NCBI GenBank assembly: GCA_963971405.1
Contig: OZ020489.1
Coordinates: 40,166,539 to 40,230,538, forward strand
DNA from: Psococerastis gibbosa
Taxonomy: Eukaryota > Arthropoda > Insecta > Psocodea > Psocidae
Length of the DNA stretch: 64,000 nucleotides
Direction: 5' to 3'
The position numbers and the translations under genes were made by a program. Numbering within the stretch: the first letter of the stretch is position 1; every line of letters starts with the position of its first letter. The notes under the pieces were generated by a model. The model ran no database searches. It worked only from the letters and a program-made list of their open reading frames with translations, and was not told where the DNA came from. Positions 8,439 through 18,411 of the stretch are shown in pieces.

Positions 8439-9365
8439 ATACCTGTATGGTAATGTTACAAAGATACCAATAAATACAATGATAATAGAGAGATAAAAAA
8501 GATAAGAATACCTATTGTGATATTTAGATTTGGGTTATGAGCCCGTCCTTTCAAGAATCAAGATGAAACCATTTTCTAAACCTGTGGAAGAAGGTCCTTA
8601 ACAGTGGCCAATCGACGCTAGGGGCGTCACACACTATTTATCAATAAGAATATTAATTCCTCTAGGGGATTAGACCTACGGCAATTGATACGGTAGTTTT
8701 ATGACCGAAATAAATAAAATGTAGTTTCAGTAGGAACCCCGCACACCTTAGGTTAAGGGGGCCTACAATATCTGTAGACATTTTAAGAAAATACACAAAT
8801 TATCATTATTATAAAAATTTATAAAAATAAAAATACAATAAAAAAGTTTAAAAAAAAACAGTATGAATAAAGAATAATAATTATTATTATTTTAAAATAA
8901 GAAAAAATAATATGATAATATCTTGTTTTAGCAGCACTATATTCTATATAGTCATTTGTCCCAATCAAGCTTGAGCTTGGGGATGAGGTATGGTATCATT
9001 ATGTCTATTGTACTTTGTAAATATATGCTCCTTGTCCAGGGGATACTGGGCAAGGAAAAGAAAGAAAGAAAGACGATTATTTGGAGAAAAAAAATGGCCA
9101 AAACATGTTTTGGTCAAGTTGCATATCTCATTATTTCCAGGAGTTCTTCTTAAGAGATAGGCTACCGCTTAAAGCAGGTGTTCCCAGCCTTTTCAGCCAA
9201 CTTGGTGCCAAATTCGGGGTTCTAAATTCAAAGAGGTGCTGACTTGCAAAACCAGTGTCACAATATTGACCGTATTCTATAATAACTTATAACCTAGCTT
9301 ATTGGACTTTATCTAGTTTATTAGATTTATAATGCAGGGCTGAGAGGTTATTGCTTACTTTTTAC
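8439..9365. other. Receptor intron; nothing certain
   Basis: Contains a short segment at 8735-8815 (AGGTTAAGGGGGCC ... AAATACACAAATTAT) that recurs near 60785-60870, and AT-rich low-complexity sequence at 8870-8910. A small receptor exon may be hidden here, because the flanking exon phases do not match. Confidence 0.4.
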
Positions 9366-9540
9366 TTGAATTATTCACATTGTTCTTCGGAAGAGAGTCA
9401 GCACGAGCGAAATCAGAATGTGAAGACCGGCGGCTGGCGGACCCGTTGTTGGTACCGTCTGAAGACTTCTCGGGTGAGATGTTCTGGGATGTCTCTTTTG
9501 TTGCGTTCCCTGGCTGGCTTATTGTAAAAGCTGTCGTCTC
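9366..9540 (-). CDS. 5-HT1: Probable 5-HT1 receptor exon: part of ICL3
   Basis: An acceptor GGCCAACAG (AG at 9542-9541) after a pyrimidine-rich stretch opens the frame ETTAFTISQPGNATKETSQN, then a Ser/Asn/Lys-rich segment with SASRRSSHSDFARADSLPK, ending at the donor TCAA|GTAAAA (GT at 9365-9364). The start phase (0) fits the donor of the exon at 10334-10538, and a long, hydrophilic, poorly conserved ICL3 is normal for insect 5-HT1 receptors. RRSS is a possible kinase site. The end phase does not fit the exon at 7960-8187, so either a micro-exon is missing, the donor is different, or this is not an exon. Confidence 0.5.
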
Positions 9541-9737
9541 CTGTTGGCCAATTATATATGAAGTCAGAGCGGGCAAAAGTGTAAAACAAGGATTTAGCTT
9601 TGGAATAAGTGAGTAGGGCCGTGGACAGAATAGGCTGTTTGCCAATAGGCTAGAGCCACAATCCTAACAACATATATCAGATTTCTACCAATTTAGAAAC
9701 CAAGCTATAAGGCATAAGATGAGAACCTAACTGTGGC

Positions 9738-10252
9738 GTACAAGAAAAACTAAGAGAAAAGAGGCTGAACTGGTGGCGACACGCACTATGTGAGCAGCTT
9801 GGTTACAAAGCTTGGTTACAAACGTGGCCAACTCCATTTTTTCACAAAATGGGATTTTGATCCGACTTTGCAGAAAATTTTAATGTCCACCTGTACGTTG
9901 TAAAATAAAGTAGAAAAATCAGCCAAATTGCACACAGAAGCGCTGAGACGAAGTCTAGGGTTAGTTACATACTTAATGCTATTTTCAACAGAAAATCCGC
10001 TCTCCTAAAAAATTCTACAACATGGAGTTGGCCATGTTTGTAAACAGCCTCCTCAATTGTATAGACGAAAACCACATAGTCAAATATGTAAAGAACCGGG
10101 AGAGACAAGGTACCTAAAAGATCCACAGGGAGGCCGAAAGTTACACTGAGAAGAAAGATCGCCGGAGATATGAGAAGTTTGGGGCTGTCAACCGAGGATG
10201 CACAGAACAGGACTGTGTGGAAACGCTGCTGTCGAGCCGCCGACCCTTCATG
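9738..10252 (+). pseudogene. LINE C-terminal fragment split by a MITE
   Basis: The first part (9738-9790) reads GVQEKLREKRLNWWRHAL, the helix around the W-GH motif of LINE C-termini. After an inserted MITE (9791-10054) the homology resumes as STGRPKVTLRRKIAGDMRSL and LSTEDAQNRTVWKRCCRAAD, the very common ...DMR.LGL..EDAQNR..W+R end of an insect LINE lineage. A related end is at 24170-24270. Frame breaks lie between the parts. It lies antisense within the receptor intron. Confidence 0.65.
9791..10054. mobile_element. TIR MITE (family K), copy 1
   Basis: Ends AGCTTGGTTACAAACGTGGC and GCCATGTTTGTAAACAGCCT form imperfect terminal inverted repeats with CCAACTCCA/TGGAGTTGG just inside. Its body (TTGATCCGA, GTTGTAAAATAAAGTA, AATCCGCTCTCCT) is repeated at 14774-15021 and 45107-45300. 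Non-coding. It interrupts a LINE fragment, so it arrived later than that LINE. Confidence 0.8.
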
Positions 10253-10333
10253 AGGATAAGGCGCAGTAAAAGTACCGTAAGTGTAGCACTAATGAAATTA
10301 AAAGTTCAAATTTTTTCAGTATACCCGCCTTAC

Positions 10334-10538
10334 CTCAGTAGTTAATTTTTCTTCCTGCTTTCTCTCTTCTACATCTTCGACTCGAGCAGTCTCCGCGCTC
10401 GCATCCGAGATTTTCTGTGTCTCCGTGACTTCGTCAGATATAATAACATCTACTGTGTTACAGGACTGGCCTTCCACGAGGGCTAGCGAGGAGACCAAGG
10501 CTTCGGCGGCGCTACTCTGCTTCCCTCGGCGAAGGCGT
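10334..10538 (-). CDS. 5-HT1: 5-HT1 receptor exon: middle of ICL3
   Basis: Acceptor TTTCTGCACAG (AG at 10540-10539) and donor GAG|GTAAGG (GT at 10333-10332) bound a 205-base exon. One base completes the codon left by the TM5 exon, giving R-RLRRGKQSSAAEAL, then SLALVEGQSCNTVDVIISDE and an acidic, Glu/Lys-rich end EERKQEEKLTTE. Polar, low-conservation sequence is expected for this loop; the RLRR start recalls the RLRLRLGR segment of Drosophila 5-HT1 receptors. The match of both splice sites and phase to the exon at 11368-11540 is the main support. Confidence 0.75.
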
Positions 10539-10932
10539 CTGTGCAGAAATTACCAATTAGAGCATTTCCAGCATATTTTTGATTATGCGATTGTGTACAC
10601 GCGATGTGTAAAACCAATTCCAATAATTTGGGCCGTAGGTCGGTTTACACTGGCCCTGCTCTTTCCATAGATATATCGTTGGAAAAACTTGGCAATATTG
10701 CTAGTAATAAGACAAAGTAATGTAGCGTGTATAGGCCGAGTTAGAGTTCAACTTAGGAGAAATAGGGTTTAACCTTCTAGTGGGCGCAGTTGAACTTTTT
10801 TGGGCTGTCTACACCAACCAGGTCGATCTGATTGACTTACCATTGAAGGATAATACGTATGATTGTCTTTGCTAACAAGGTTAAGCTGCTGTTTTTCAAC
10901 ATTTGATTAATTGACAATGGTCATACTATGAA

Positions 10933-11010
10933 TCACGGCCGTGCCCAGGGGGGGGGGGGGTCAAAGTGGTCCGGATCCCCTACGAAATAAAAGGGCTTTG
11001 CAATTTTAAT
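10933..11010 (+). repeat. Fragment of the GCCGTAGCC/poly(G) repeat
   Basis: CACGGCCGTGCCCAGG is followed by a G run of about 12 and GTGGTCCGGATCCCCTACG, resembling the ends of the dispersed poly(G) family at 61648-61800. It lies in the intron between the TM5 and middle ICL3 exons. Confidence 0.5.
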
Positions 11011-11367
11011 GTTCAATAACTTAACTTTTTTAGGAAAAATGTTCAAATGTGGAAATATAGGCGCAAATACAATATACAGGCGTACAATGTTAAGAATTTC
11101 ACATGACGTGTCAGACGTGTGCTTTCGGCCCAAGGGCACTGTTATTCTTTATACGAAAAGAAAATGTTAAAAAACTTTTTCACTCTGTTTCGTGATAGAA
11201 AGTATAAAAAAAAACAGCTTTATGTATGACATCAGCAACAGCAGTAAATTTAATGAAATAAATTTCCATATAATTTTTGCAATGCAGCTGGAAGCGAGCA
11301 GGGTTGCCAACAGTGTGGCAGTTTGAACAGCAGAACGGAAATGAGCGGGAAGGAAGTGATTGCATAC

Positions 11368-11540
11368 CGGAAGCGGTTTTTGGAAAAGAGGTTGTGATGT
11401 TTGATGGCTGGCTTCCCCGCGCTCACAGCAACTGGTTTCCGGTTCTTTCGTATCCGTTTCCGCGCTGTCTGGAAGATTTTCCAATACAAGATGAGTATCA
11501 TGAATAGGGGTACGAAGAATGATGCACATGTCGCAAATAT
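11368..11540 (-). CDS. 5-HT1: 5-HT1 receptor exon: TM5 and start of ICL3
   Basis: Acceptor TTATTTTCAG (AG at 11542-11541) opens IFATCASFFVPLFMILILYW, KIFQTARKRIRKNRKPV, then AIKHHNLFSKNRF and a split Arg codon at the donor CG|GTATGC (GT at 11367-11366). IFATC.SF.VPL..ILILYWKI is the classic TM5 of 5-HT1/5-HT7-like amine receptors; Thr, Cys, Ala and Ser in the first turns occupy the serotonin-facing positions. YWKIFQTARKRI is the cytoplasmic end. Phase 0 at the start fits the donor after VTYQ in the exon at 16735-16921; the two leftover bases fit 10334-10538. An alternative donor GTGAGC lies 17 codons after RKRI but has the wrong phase. Confidence 0.93.
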
Positions 11541-12381
11541 CTGAAAATAAAAAATAAAATATTTACATGCGTACTACAATATAGCCTATACGTTGTTATA
11601 ATATGGTAGTTTGACTATGATTTTAAAAGGAACCGGCAGCCATTTTGTTTACATGAATTTGCTTTTAATGCAAACACTCACCACCATCAGACACGGAGTG
11701 GGGGTGACTTGCACCAGGAGCAATACCGTACAGCCGCCATGGGAAATTCACCCAATCACTTATGTGTGAGGCTGTATAACCACCTATACCTAGCCTCCTA
11801 AGGCTTCAAACTCTAACAATTTTGGGAGGGCGTATTTAGGATTCTTGGTGTGAAGCGCCCTTACTCCGTGCCTGAATTTTTTGACCACAATTACAACAGT
11901 TGAGTTTATGTATTATATTTTTCAGTGTTTTTTTTGACGTAATAGAGTTTTATCTGCAACGACGCCGAGAATACCATTGTATTTTAAAAATGGCCAATAC
12001 ATGATTTATGAATTTCTACATAGCTCTTTACTGTCGGTATCTACTGTATATCGAAAATTAATGCAATTTTCTTTCTTTCTTGCTTTATATTTCTATATTT
12101 CCTGTAAATCAAAGGATCAATTTATCAAATTGCCAGAATTGAAAATTATTCTCAAAACTCAGGATAAAACAGTTACAATTTAACATTATCCTAAGCTTGA
12201 TTATTTTCTTAAAAATAATCCTGGTTCCCGCGCATTTGGCACTAATTTCTTAAAAACAATTGAATTAATTTAATCCTATTCACGGTGTTTGAGCTAATGC
12301 GGTATTAAAAAATAAACCCCGGGGGCCGGGGTTACGTTAGTCCTAAATCGCCATAATGGGTCAGCGGAGTGCCGCTTTTCT
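11541..12381. other. Receptor intron, nothing recognised
   Basis: Unique intronic sequence with no repeat or open frame I can identify. Confidence 0.5.
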
Positions 12382-12779
12382 AAGGCGCCAATTCCACCGA
12401 CCGGCTAGGGCTGAATACAAAAACGGTGACGTGGTAGCAGACATTCAAGACTTAGGCGGGGTTTCCACCGACCTTGCATTGCAGAATGCAAATGACATTG
12501 ACGGAAATTAGATTTTTTTCTTTTTATAGAAATCTATTAAAACGTTTGTAATTAACATATCCTGACGCCATTTTTTAATTTTAGTTTGTTTGTTTGTGAT
12601 TTTACTCTATGATCATTGATCAATTTTAACTATGGCATAGAGGAAAACAAACATTTCCGTCAATGTCATTTGCATTCTAAAATGCGAGGTCGGTGGAAAC
12701 CTCGCCTAAGTCTTGAATGTCTGCTACCACGACACCGTTTTTGTATTTAGCCCTAGCCGGTCGGTGGAATCCCCGCCTT
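12382..12779. mobile_element. Nested foldback MITE (D1), outer element
   Basis: Outer arms AAGGCG..ATTCCACCGACC GGCTAGGGCT and its inverse AGCCCTAGCCGGTCGGTGGA at the right; the pairing continues through ACAAAAACGGTG, CGTGGTAGCAGACATTCAAG and its complement. Between them lies a second foldback (12453-12708) with the same type of ends. The same nested composite occurs at 61862-62247. Non-coding; it is in the intron between the TM4 and TM5 exons. Confidence 0.85.
12453..12708. mobile_element. Inner foldback of D1
   Basis: AGGCGGGGTTTCCACCGACC followed by TTGCATT..GCAAATGACATTGACGGAAA pairs with TTTCCGTCAATGTCATTTGC ... GGTCGGTGGAAACCTCGCCT. Its termini (AGGCG..TTTCCACCGAC) resemble those of the outer element, so one family member appears to have inserted in the loop of another. 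Confidence 0.8.
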
Positions 12780-13002
12780 TGAATAAGAATACTGTCTAGA
12801 TATTTATTGTGTGTCTTTATGTTACTGTAGGCCTATGTCTTTTTACGTCACGTCACGTTTAGAATAAGTTCTTTTTATTCATTGTTAGAATAAGATTGTT
12901 TAAGTTAAGCGTATGTATTTTGGAAATTGTATTGTTCTTGGACGTGGGTTAGGCAGAAAAAGACTTTCTAGTCTTAAGTCTCGCCCTGTAAATATAAGAC
13001 TT

Positions 13003-13033
<31 letters not shown>

Positions 13034-13589
13034 ATTACAATTACCTATTCATGTATTTAGAATGTATTTAGAATCAACACAGTTTTCTTTAATGCTGATG
13101 TTTCAAATCATGGACGAATATAGGCCCTATAGTATCTAATCAAAGAAAAGTGCATATAGAAAAACAGAAAGCATTTTATGCACTTTTCACAGCTTCGCTG
13201 CCACTTTTATTACATCAGTGCATGGAAATATCATATTTATTTATGTTAAAACGGAGTGAAGTAGAATTTTTTAAAACGCCGTAAAAAAGTTTATTACGGT
13301 GCCATTTTCTGCAGCTTTGCATTTGCAATATTTCTTTAACATAAAAACGACCAACGCAAAAGGTAAACAATGCTTTTAGCACCATATCAAACTAAACATT
13401 TATCTGATCACAGAGTATATGTATCAATGTATCTTATCTCTTTGTATCGCCACATAAAAAGGAAATAAACCTGCATACTACAGTATACTGTATGCAGTAC
13501 ATAGGTACCCTAATTATTTTTATTTTCAATTTTATAGATTTTTAGTTTTTGTATAGTGTTTGTGACATTTATGTTTGTCTGCAGCCCTA
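12780..13589. other. Receptor intron; simple repeat only
   Basis: Contains an (ATT)n run at about 13003-13028. No gene or shared repeat seen otherwise. Confidence 0.45.
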
Positions 13590-13830
13590 TTACACCCAAA
13601 GGATGGACGAGAATGGGACCACCCGGAGGTTGGCTCGTTGGCGGAAGAAGGTAGAAGACCCATCGGCAGACTGAGGATAACCCTCGAGGAAAGAATTGAA
13701 CAACTCGCCGGACAGAGAGGAAAAAGGCGTTAGCGCCCGACCTGGTCGAGTACATCAAGAAATGAGTACGGGGCCGGGGGCGACCCCCTCACTCTCCGTC
13801 ATAAGAGGGAAGAGGAAGAAGTATAATATA
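13590..13830 (+). pseudogene. LINE 3' fragment with GAA-rich tail
   Basis: Reads RRPIGRLRITLEERIEQLAG with QRGKRR, then a stop, GGGCGACCCCCTCACTCTCC and GAGGGAAGAGGAAGAAG. The G+P.GR.R.. motif fits a LINE C-terminus; GACCCCCTCACTCTCGTCA with a GAAGAAG tail also ends the sequence at 39010-39120, so both share a 3' UTR. Decayed. Confidence 0.5.
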
Positions 13831-14773
13831 ATGAATTTCAGTGAGACAATGGATCTGAAGGAGTAGGGCTATTGAGCTTCGGTTGACATGAAAGTGAAAC
13901 CAAAACTCTTCGTCAATAGATGTGGTTGACTTCTCCTTGAGTGGCTTTGACTTTGAAGTTACCAACACAGGCAAATTTGCTACGTTTAATATATCTTTCT
14001 CTGTGATGCTACTGAGCTGTTTACTGCAGCTGTTAACAAAACGTTTGAAAATCCCCTCTAATTCAGATCTACCAGTACCTCAGCTTCTTCTGTTTATTTA
14101 TTTATATACCTAATTCGAAACAAAGAAAAATAAATAAACCTGCCAGCACAGCTACGTTGGTTCAATAAAGAATAACCAGCTGCAAAAAATCCTATTAATA
14201 TCAAACACAAAAAGTTTAACTTTCTTCAAGAAATTAAAGAATTAATTAGACCAATTTCTCTCAGTAAATTATACATCCAGCACATTTTTGCTCATTCCTC
14301 AACGTAAATTTTATTTTTTTCACAAACTTGGGAAGGGGATCAACTACCTCTCCCTGATAAATAAATAAAATAAATAAATAATAAATACATTTTTCCAGTA
14401 TACAGCAACCAGTAATACAGTATAGTGGAAAAAATTTATTTATTTATTTATTTTTGTATTAGGGAGTTGATTCTCTTCCCAAGTTTGTGAAACAATTTTT
14501 ATAGTGAGGACCCGTGTACGTCCTGCGGGACAGAATGAGCAATAATGGACGGGACCCGGAACGTGATTGTACACGGGACGGAAAGAGCGAAAAAGAGCAT
14601 GTATTACCATAGCCGGTTTTACCATGTGGCGAGTGTGACAAAAAACACAGGCTCCGCGCTTTCAGGGGGCCCCGCGTATTGTATTGTATTTTTTTTTTAA
14701 TTACTGAGAATAAGGACTAAATTCATCCATGAGTACGTGGCTACATTGTTGTCAGATGGCACTTGTAACAATT
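13831..14773. other. Receptor intron; low-complexity only
   Basis: Has ATTT/AAAT runs at 14355-14395 and 14435-14455. AACTTGGGAAG..GGGATCAAC near 14330 and GTTGATTCTCTTCCCAAGTT near 14465 form an inverted pair about 130 bases apart. Nothing coding recognised. Confidence 0.4.
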
Positions 14774-15021
14774 GAGGAGCTTGGTTACAAACGTGGCCAA
14801 CTCCATTTTTAAAAAAAAATGGGGTTTTGATCCGACCTTGCAGAAAATTTTAATGTCTACCTGCACGTTGTAAAATAAAGTAACAAAAGCAGCCAGATTG
14901 TGCACAGAAGCGTTGAGAAGTCTAGGATTAGCTATAAACTTAATGCAATTTTCTACAGTAAATCCGCTCTCCTGAAAAATTCTACAACTTGGAGTTGGCC
15001 ATGTTTGTAAACAGCCTCCTC
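14774..15021. mobile_element. TIR MITE (family K), copy 2
   Basis: The cleanest copy: GAGGAGCTTGGTTACAAACG to CATGTTTGTAAACAGCCTCC, flanked by AATT on both sides as a probable target duplication. The body matches copies at 9791-10054 and 45107-45300. Confidence 0.85.
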
Positions 15022-16342
15022 AATTATTATAAAAATCGAAATAACTCGGTGTTCCGAGTGCCTATCCTATCGTGGTCGGGTAGTACGAGTATGTATCAGT
15101 GGTGGACACAGCTTTTTATTTTGGGAAAGGTCATCCCCCAAAATGCCGCCTCAGGTGTAAACTAAAAATTAAAACAATATGGTAGGTATTTGATATAAAC
15201 TGTAAGTAACTCGTTTAGTTTTTCCGAACAATCCTGGTTGGTACATACGGAACGAAACGAAGCTATTTAAAGATGTACCAATTACAATAACACTTTTCAT
15301 AGTTCATATTAAGTTGTCATTTTGTGGCCATTTTAAAATTTGGTGGGGGAGGGGGGGAGGGTAACTGGTACCTTTGAACCTGCATATAACCACGCTTTAT
15401 CTCTTGAATCAAAATTCCACGAGGAATTCCGACACGACCTAAAAATAATCCCAAATCGGAGCAGGATTGCCAATAGTAATTTACGAAAGTATATTTTAAC
15501 GCTAAACCTATTATCGTCGTCAAGGGCTTTAACTTTGCCAATTACGCGATTCCAAAAATTAATGTTCCCTATTTTCTTTTCCTCCTTTCGATATCCGTTA
15601 TCGCTTTGACAAACGCCCCCTCGCCCCTCCTTTCCGCCTCTCGCTAACTTCCGCCTTTGCCCCACATCTCTCCGGCCATGTTATCGGGATTAGGATCTTA
15701 AGAGGGATTAGGAGAAATGCTTGGAGATGTCAATTTCGCTTTATCTCAGCAGAGACTTCAATCCTCTGTAATTGGGGATTCAGGGAAGAGTGGCAATGCT
15801 CATAAGGTTAGTATAGGTGGCTGGGTAGTTTTAGTTGGGGGTTGCGCAATCGTTTCCAATTAATTTTTGGAATTAAGTTAACTTTTTAGAGTATAGGTTA
15901 ATTTAATGCTTGGGCTTCGAGTATAATTCTTTCCATTTAAGAAGTGAAATAAAATCTGATTTATCAGGTACACCACCAGCAACGTGATCAAGGGCGGGTC
16001 CAGCAGAAAATTTGAAAATTTGGGGGGGTCACAAGTTGTATGTAAGTTTAAAAGGTAATTTGTTTGTTGAAAAGTTGATTTTTATTCAATTAACGTTTTT
16101 CTTTACTTTCTTACTTAACTTAGACTTAAGTAACAGATACGTACTATATATGTCGCATCGTTATTGAGGGGCTCACTTGATAAGTAAATTCGTGGTTCCG
16201 TAAGCAATATCCTTTATCTGTCTCTTGCCACCCATACTTCGTTAACCATGTAATCAATACTTCAGCCTATACCCCGGATTAGGTGTAGACCGTGGATGCG
16301 AATCCCGCCAAGAACAGTTAGTGAGGTTACAAAAGAACTTAC
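15022..16342. other. Receptor intron, apparently unique
   Basis: No repeat relative seen in this window. 15320-15665 is an open but unrecognised stretch on the minus strand, and a G run occurs at 15344-15360. Confidence 0.4.
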
Positions 16343-16458
16343 TTGATAAGTAACTTGTTGGTTCGGTAAGCACTGTCCCTTGTCGACCCTCTCCCGGTGG
16401 TCCGGGTCTTGCCACCCAAACTGCGCTAACGATATCACCCACGTTGATGTCCATATAA
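16343..16458 (-). pseudogene. Tandem partial copy 1 of the receptor TM4/ECL2 exon
   Basis: Minus-strand reading IWTSTWVISLAQFGWQ, DPDHRERVDKGQCLPN, QQVTYQ|GTAAGT is a copy of the second part of the exon at 16735-16921, two repeat units (2 x 196 bases) away. The coding frame and the 5' splice site survive, but the DRY end, the first half of TM4 and a usable acceptor in the right phase are absent, so it cannot be a normal exon by itself. Confidence 0.85.
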
Positions 16459-16538
16459 AATGTGAAGTTACTTGAGGAATGAGGACTAACTTAATAGGTA
16501 ACATCTATACCACTACGTGAAGTTACTAGAGGACTTAC

Positions 16539-16654
16539 TTGATAAGTAACTTCTTGGTTCGGTAAGCACTGTCCCTTGTCGACCCTCTGCCGGTGGTCCG
16601 GGTCTTGCCACCCAAACTGAACTAACGATATCACCCACGTTGATGTCCATATAA
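16539..16654 (-). pseudogene. Tandem partial copy 2 of the receptor TM4/ECL2 exon
   Basis: Minus-strand reading IWTSTWVISLVQFGWQ, DPDHRQRVDKGQCLPN, QEVTYQ|GTAAGT; 196 bases from the real exon and 196 from copy 1. The donor is intact. If the true donor were skipped the mRNA would run into this copy in the wrong frame, because 196 is not a multiple of 3. Confidence 0.87.
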
Positions 16655-16734
16655 AATGTGAAGCTACTTGAGGAATGAAGACTAACTTTATAGGTAACTT
16701 CTATGCCACTACGTGAAGTTACTAGAGGACTTAC

Positions 16735-16921
16735 TTGATAAGTAACTTCTTGGTTCGGTAAGCACTGTCCCTTGTCGACCCTCTGCCGGTGGTCCGGGTC
16801 TTGCCACCCAAACTGCGCTAACGATATCACCAACGCTACAGTCCATATCACAACAATCATGCCACCTATCCGGTTCAGGTTCCGACTGTGGATGTAGTCA
16901 ACGTTCGTAACAGCCCAGTAT
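16735..16921 (-). CDS. 5-HT1: 5-HT1 receptor exon: end of DRY, TM4, ECL2
   Basis: Acceptor TCTTTTCAG (AG at 16923-16922) opens (R)YWAVTNVDYIHSRNLNR, IGGMIVVIWTVALVISLAQF, GWQDPDHRQRVDKGQCLPN, QEVTYQ, ending at CAA|GTAAGT (GT at 16734-16733). The first base completes the Arg of DRY; YWAVTN.DYIHSR is the ICL2 of 5-HT1 receptors, IW is the conserved TM4 Trp, and the Cys of KGQCLPN forms the ECL2-TM3 disulfide (family knowledge). The upstream exon with TM1-TM3 must end in two bases of an Arg codon; I did not find it in the remaining 47 kb. A 196-bp segment of this exon and its intron is repeated twice more downstream in gene sense. Confidence 0.93.
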
Positions 16922-16944
16922 CTGAAAAGAGAACAGTTATAGTG

Positions 16945-17210
16945 ATAATAAATAAATAAATAAATATATATATATACTGTACATTTCTGTTAAATTATAT
17001 AGTACAATCAAGTAATCAACAAAGTAATCGACAAGAAAGTACAAAGTAAAATCGTCAAAATATCGTCAAAATCAGGTAGGTAGTTCTGTCATTGTCATTG
17101 TGCTGGTGCCTCAGTGACAGTGTATAGAAAGCTTTGTCTAAGAGATGGTCTCTAAGCAATTTAGGGAAGTTATAGTAGAATTTCTCGCTACTTTCAGTTC
17201 TAGCATATGT
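16945..17210 (+). repeat. Long direct repeat, left copy
   Basis: Shares TATTTCTGTTA..ATTATA, CAAAATATCGTCAAAATCAG, CTGTCATTGTCATTGTGCT, GTGCCTCAGTGACAGTGT and AAGCAATTTAGGGAAGTTA with 18412-18640. The two flank about 1.2 kb that includes a LINE fragment. It could be a pair of degenerate LTRs or a local duplication. Confidence 0.75.
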
Positions 17211-17939
17211 TCCGCCATCGTCTTCGATGCATGTAAGCAGTCCTCATACTTGTTTAATCGTTTCTTCGCTTTGACGGAACTGGGTACTGACACCTACACC
17301 AAACTTCAAAACAAAACAGGGCGTCGTCTTGTTTCGGTCATAAATAAGAGGTTACCTCTTCAATCTAAGTTAGTTTAATGTCAGTGGTATATACCATAAT
17401 ACTGCAATATGTGGAATGAAATCGTAGTGGCCCTTAAAGGTGGCTGTATAGTTATAATTATACGCAGAACACGTTGTATTTTTGAAACCAACTGCGACAA
17501 AATGAATCGATTGGGACTGGGCGGTCGGGAACGGTTGAAAGAACCCTCATGGAACATTGATCCATGGCCGACAGGGCGGAAAATCAAACAATCGGCGGTA
17601 TTTAACTACCCTTGAGATTAATACAATTTACTGCTCCAGCAACCCTGTCCCGTGACTATTAAAGACAAAAACGTCGTGGCACGACAACTCAGGGTGGGTC
17701 CAGCCTTGTTGTGGTCAGCAACACGTCCGGCAGCCGTATTGTCTCCTTACCCAAAGAATAAGGTACCTATTAGGGTTGGGTTGAACCAGCTGAGGCAATT
17801 TTTCCGGTTATTAGGTCGAGCCTGGAACATCAGCCTTCCGTTTCATATAAAATGGTTCTCTACCGACCAGGACTGTTTCTGGCGTATTGTAACGGGTATC
17901 ACCGTTCTTCTCCGTCAGTATTTTAGTGACTGAAAGGCT
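17211..17939. other. Sequence between the direct repeats, unclassified
   Basis: 17372-17410 resembles the end of the MITE at 37335-37467 (TTAATGTCAGTG..TATACCATA). 17650-17930 has an open plus-strand frame of 93 codons without recognisable motifs. Confidence 0.35.
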
Positions 17940-18190
17940 GACTATACCAAGAACCTACGATAGTAGCCGAAATCAAGAGAGCCCACATCAGGTGGCTGGG
18001 GCGCGTGGAACGAATGCCAGACAATAAGGCAACAAGAGCAGCCTTACACAAGGTGCCTCAAGGGAGAAGATGACTACGGATGCAATGGCTGGACGACGTC
18101 GAGGTGGATCTGGTGACCCTTAGTCTCGATGACTGGCGAAGGAGAGCACAGGGCCGTGGCAGAGTAGGTCAAGGCCCTTCACGGGCCGTA
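17940..18190 (+). pseudogene. LINE C-terminal fragment
   Basis: Translates as TIVAEIKRAHIRWLGRVERM, then, after a stop, LRMQWLDDVEVDL and SLDDWRRRAQGRGRVGQ. RWLGRVERM and the W.D.V..DL....DWR+.A pattern define the C-terminal end of an insect LINE. One in-frame stop marks it as dead. Confidence 0.7.
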
Positions 18191-18411
18191 ACGCCAAGGA
18201 GTAAGTAAAACTTGCTTCGCCGTGAAAGCTCATCCGGACAGCTCCTCGCCTCTCACCGTAATGCAGCTCGCCACTTTGCGGCTCACCATTAAGGTCAGAT
18301 TTACCCGACTAACCAACTTGGACTCGTACCAAGTTCGCCCGACTGATGTAGGCAATCACACTGAGGACAAAGTGGGCAGTCGGGTGCGCACACTTTACTA
18401 TGTGCTTAAAT

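Noticed and set aside
16254-16504. Tandem exon copies as mutually exclusive exons
   Set aside because: The extra copies lack an acceptor in the right phase and lack the DRY/early TM4 half, so they cannot replace the real exon.
17652-17933. 93-codon plus-strand frame as a gene
   Set aside because: No motif, between two direct repeats and next to a LINE fragment; not enough support.
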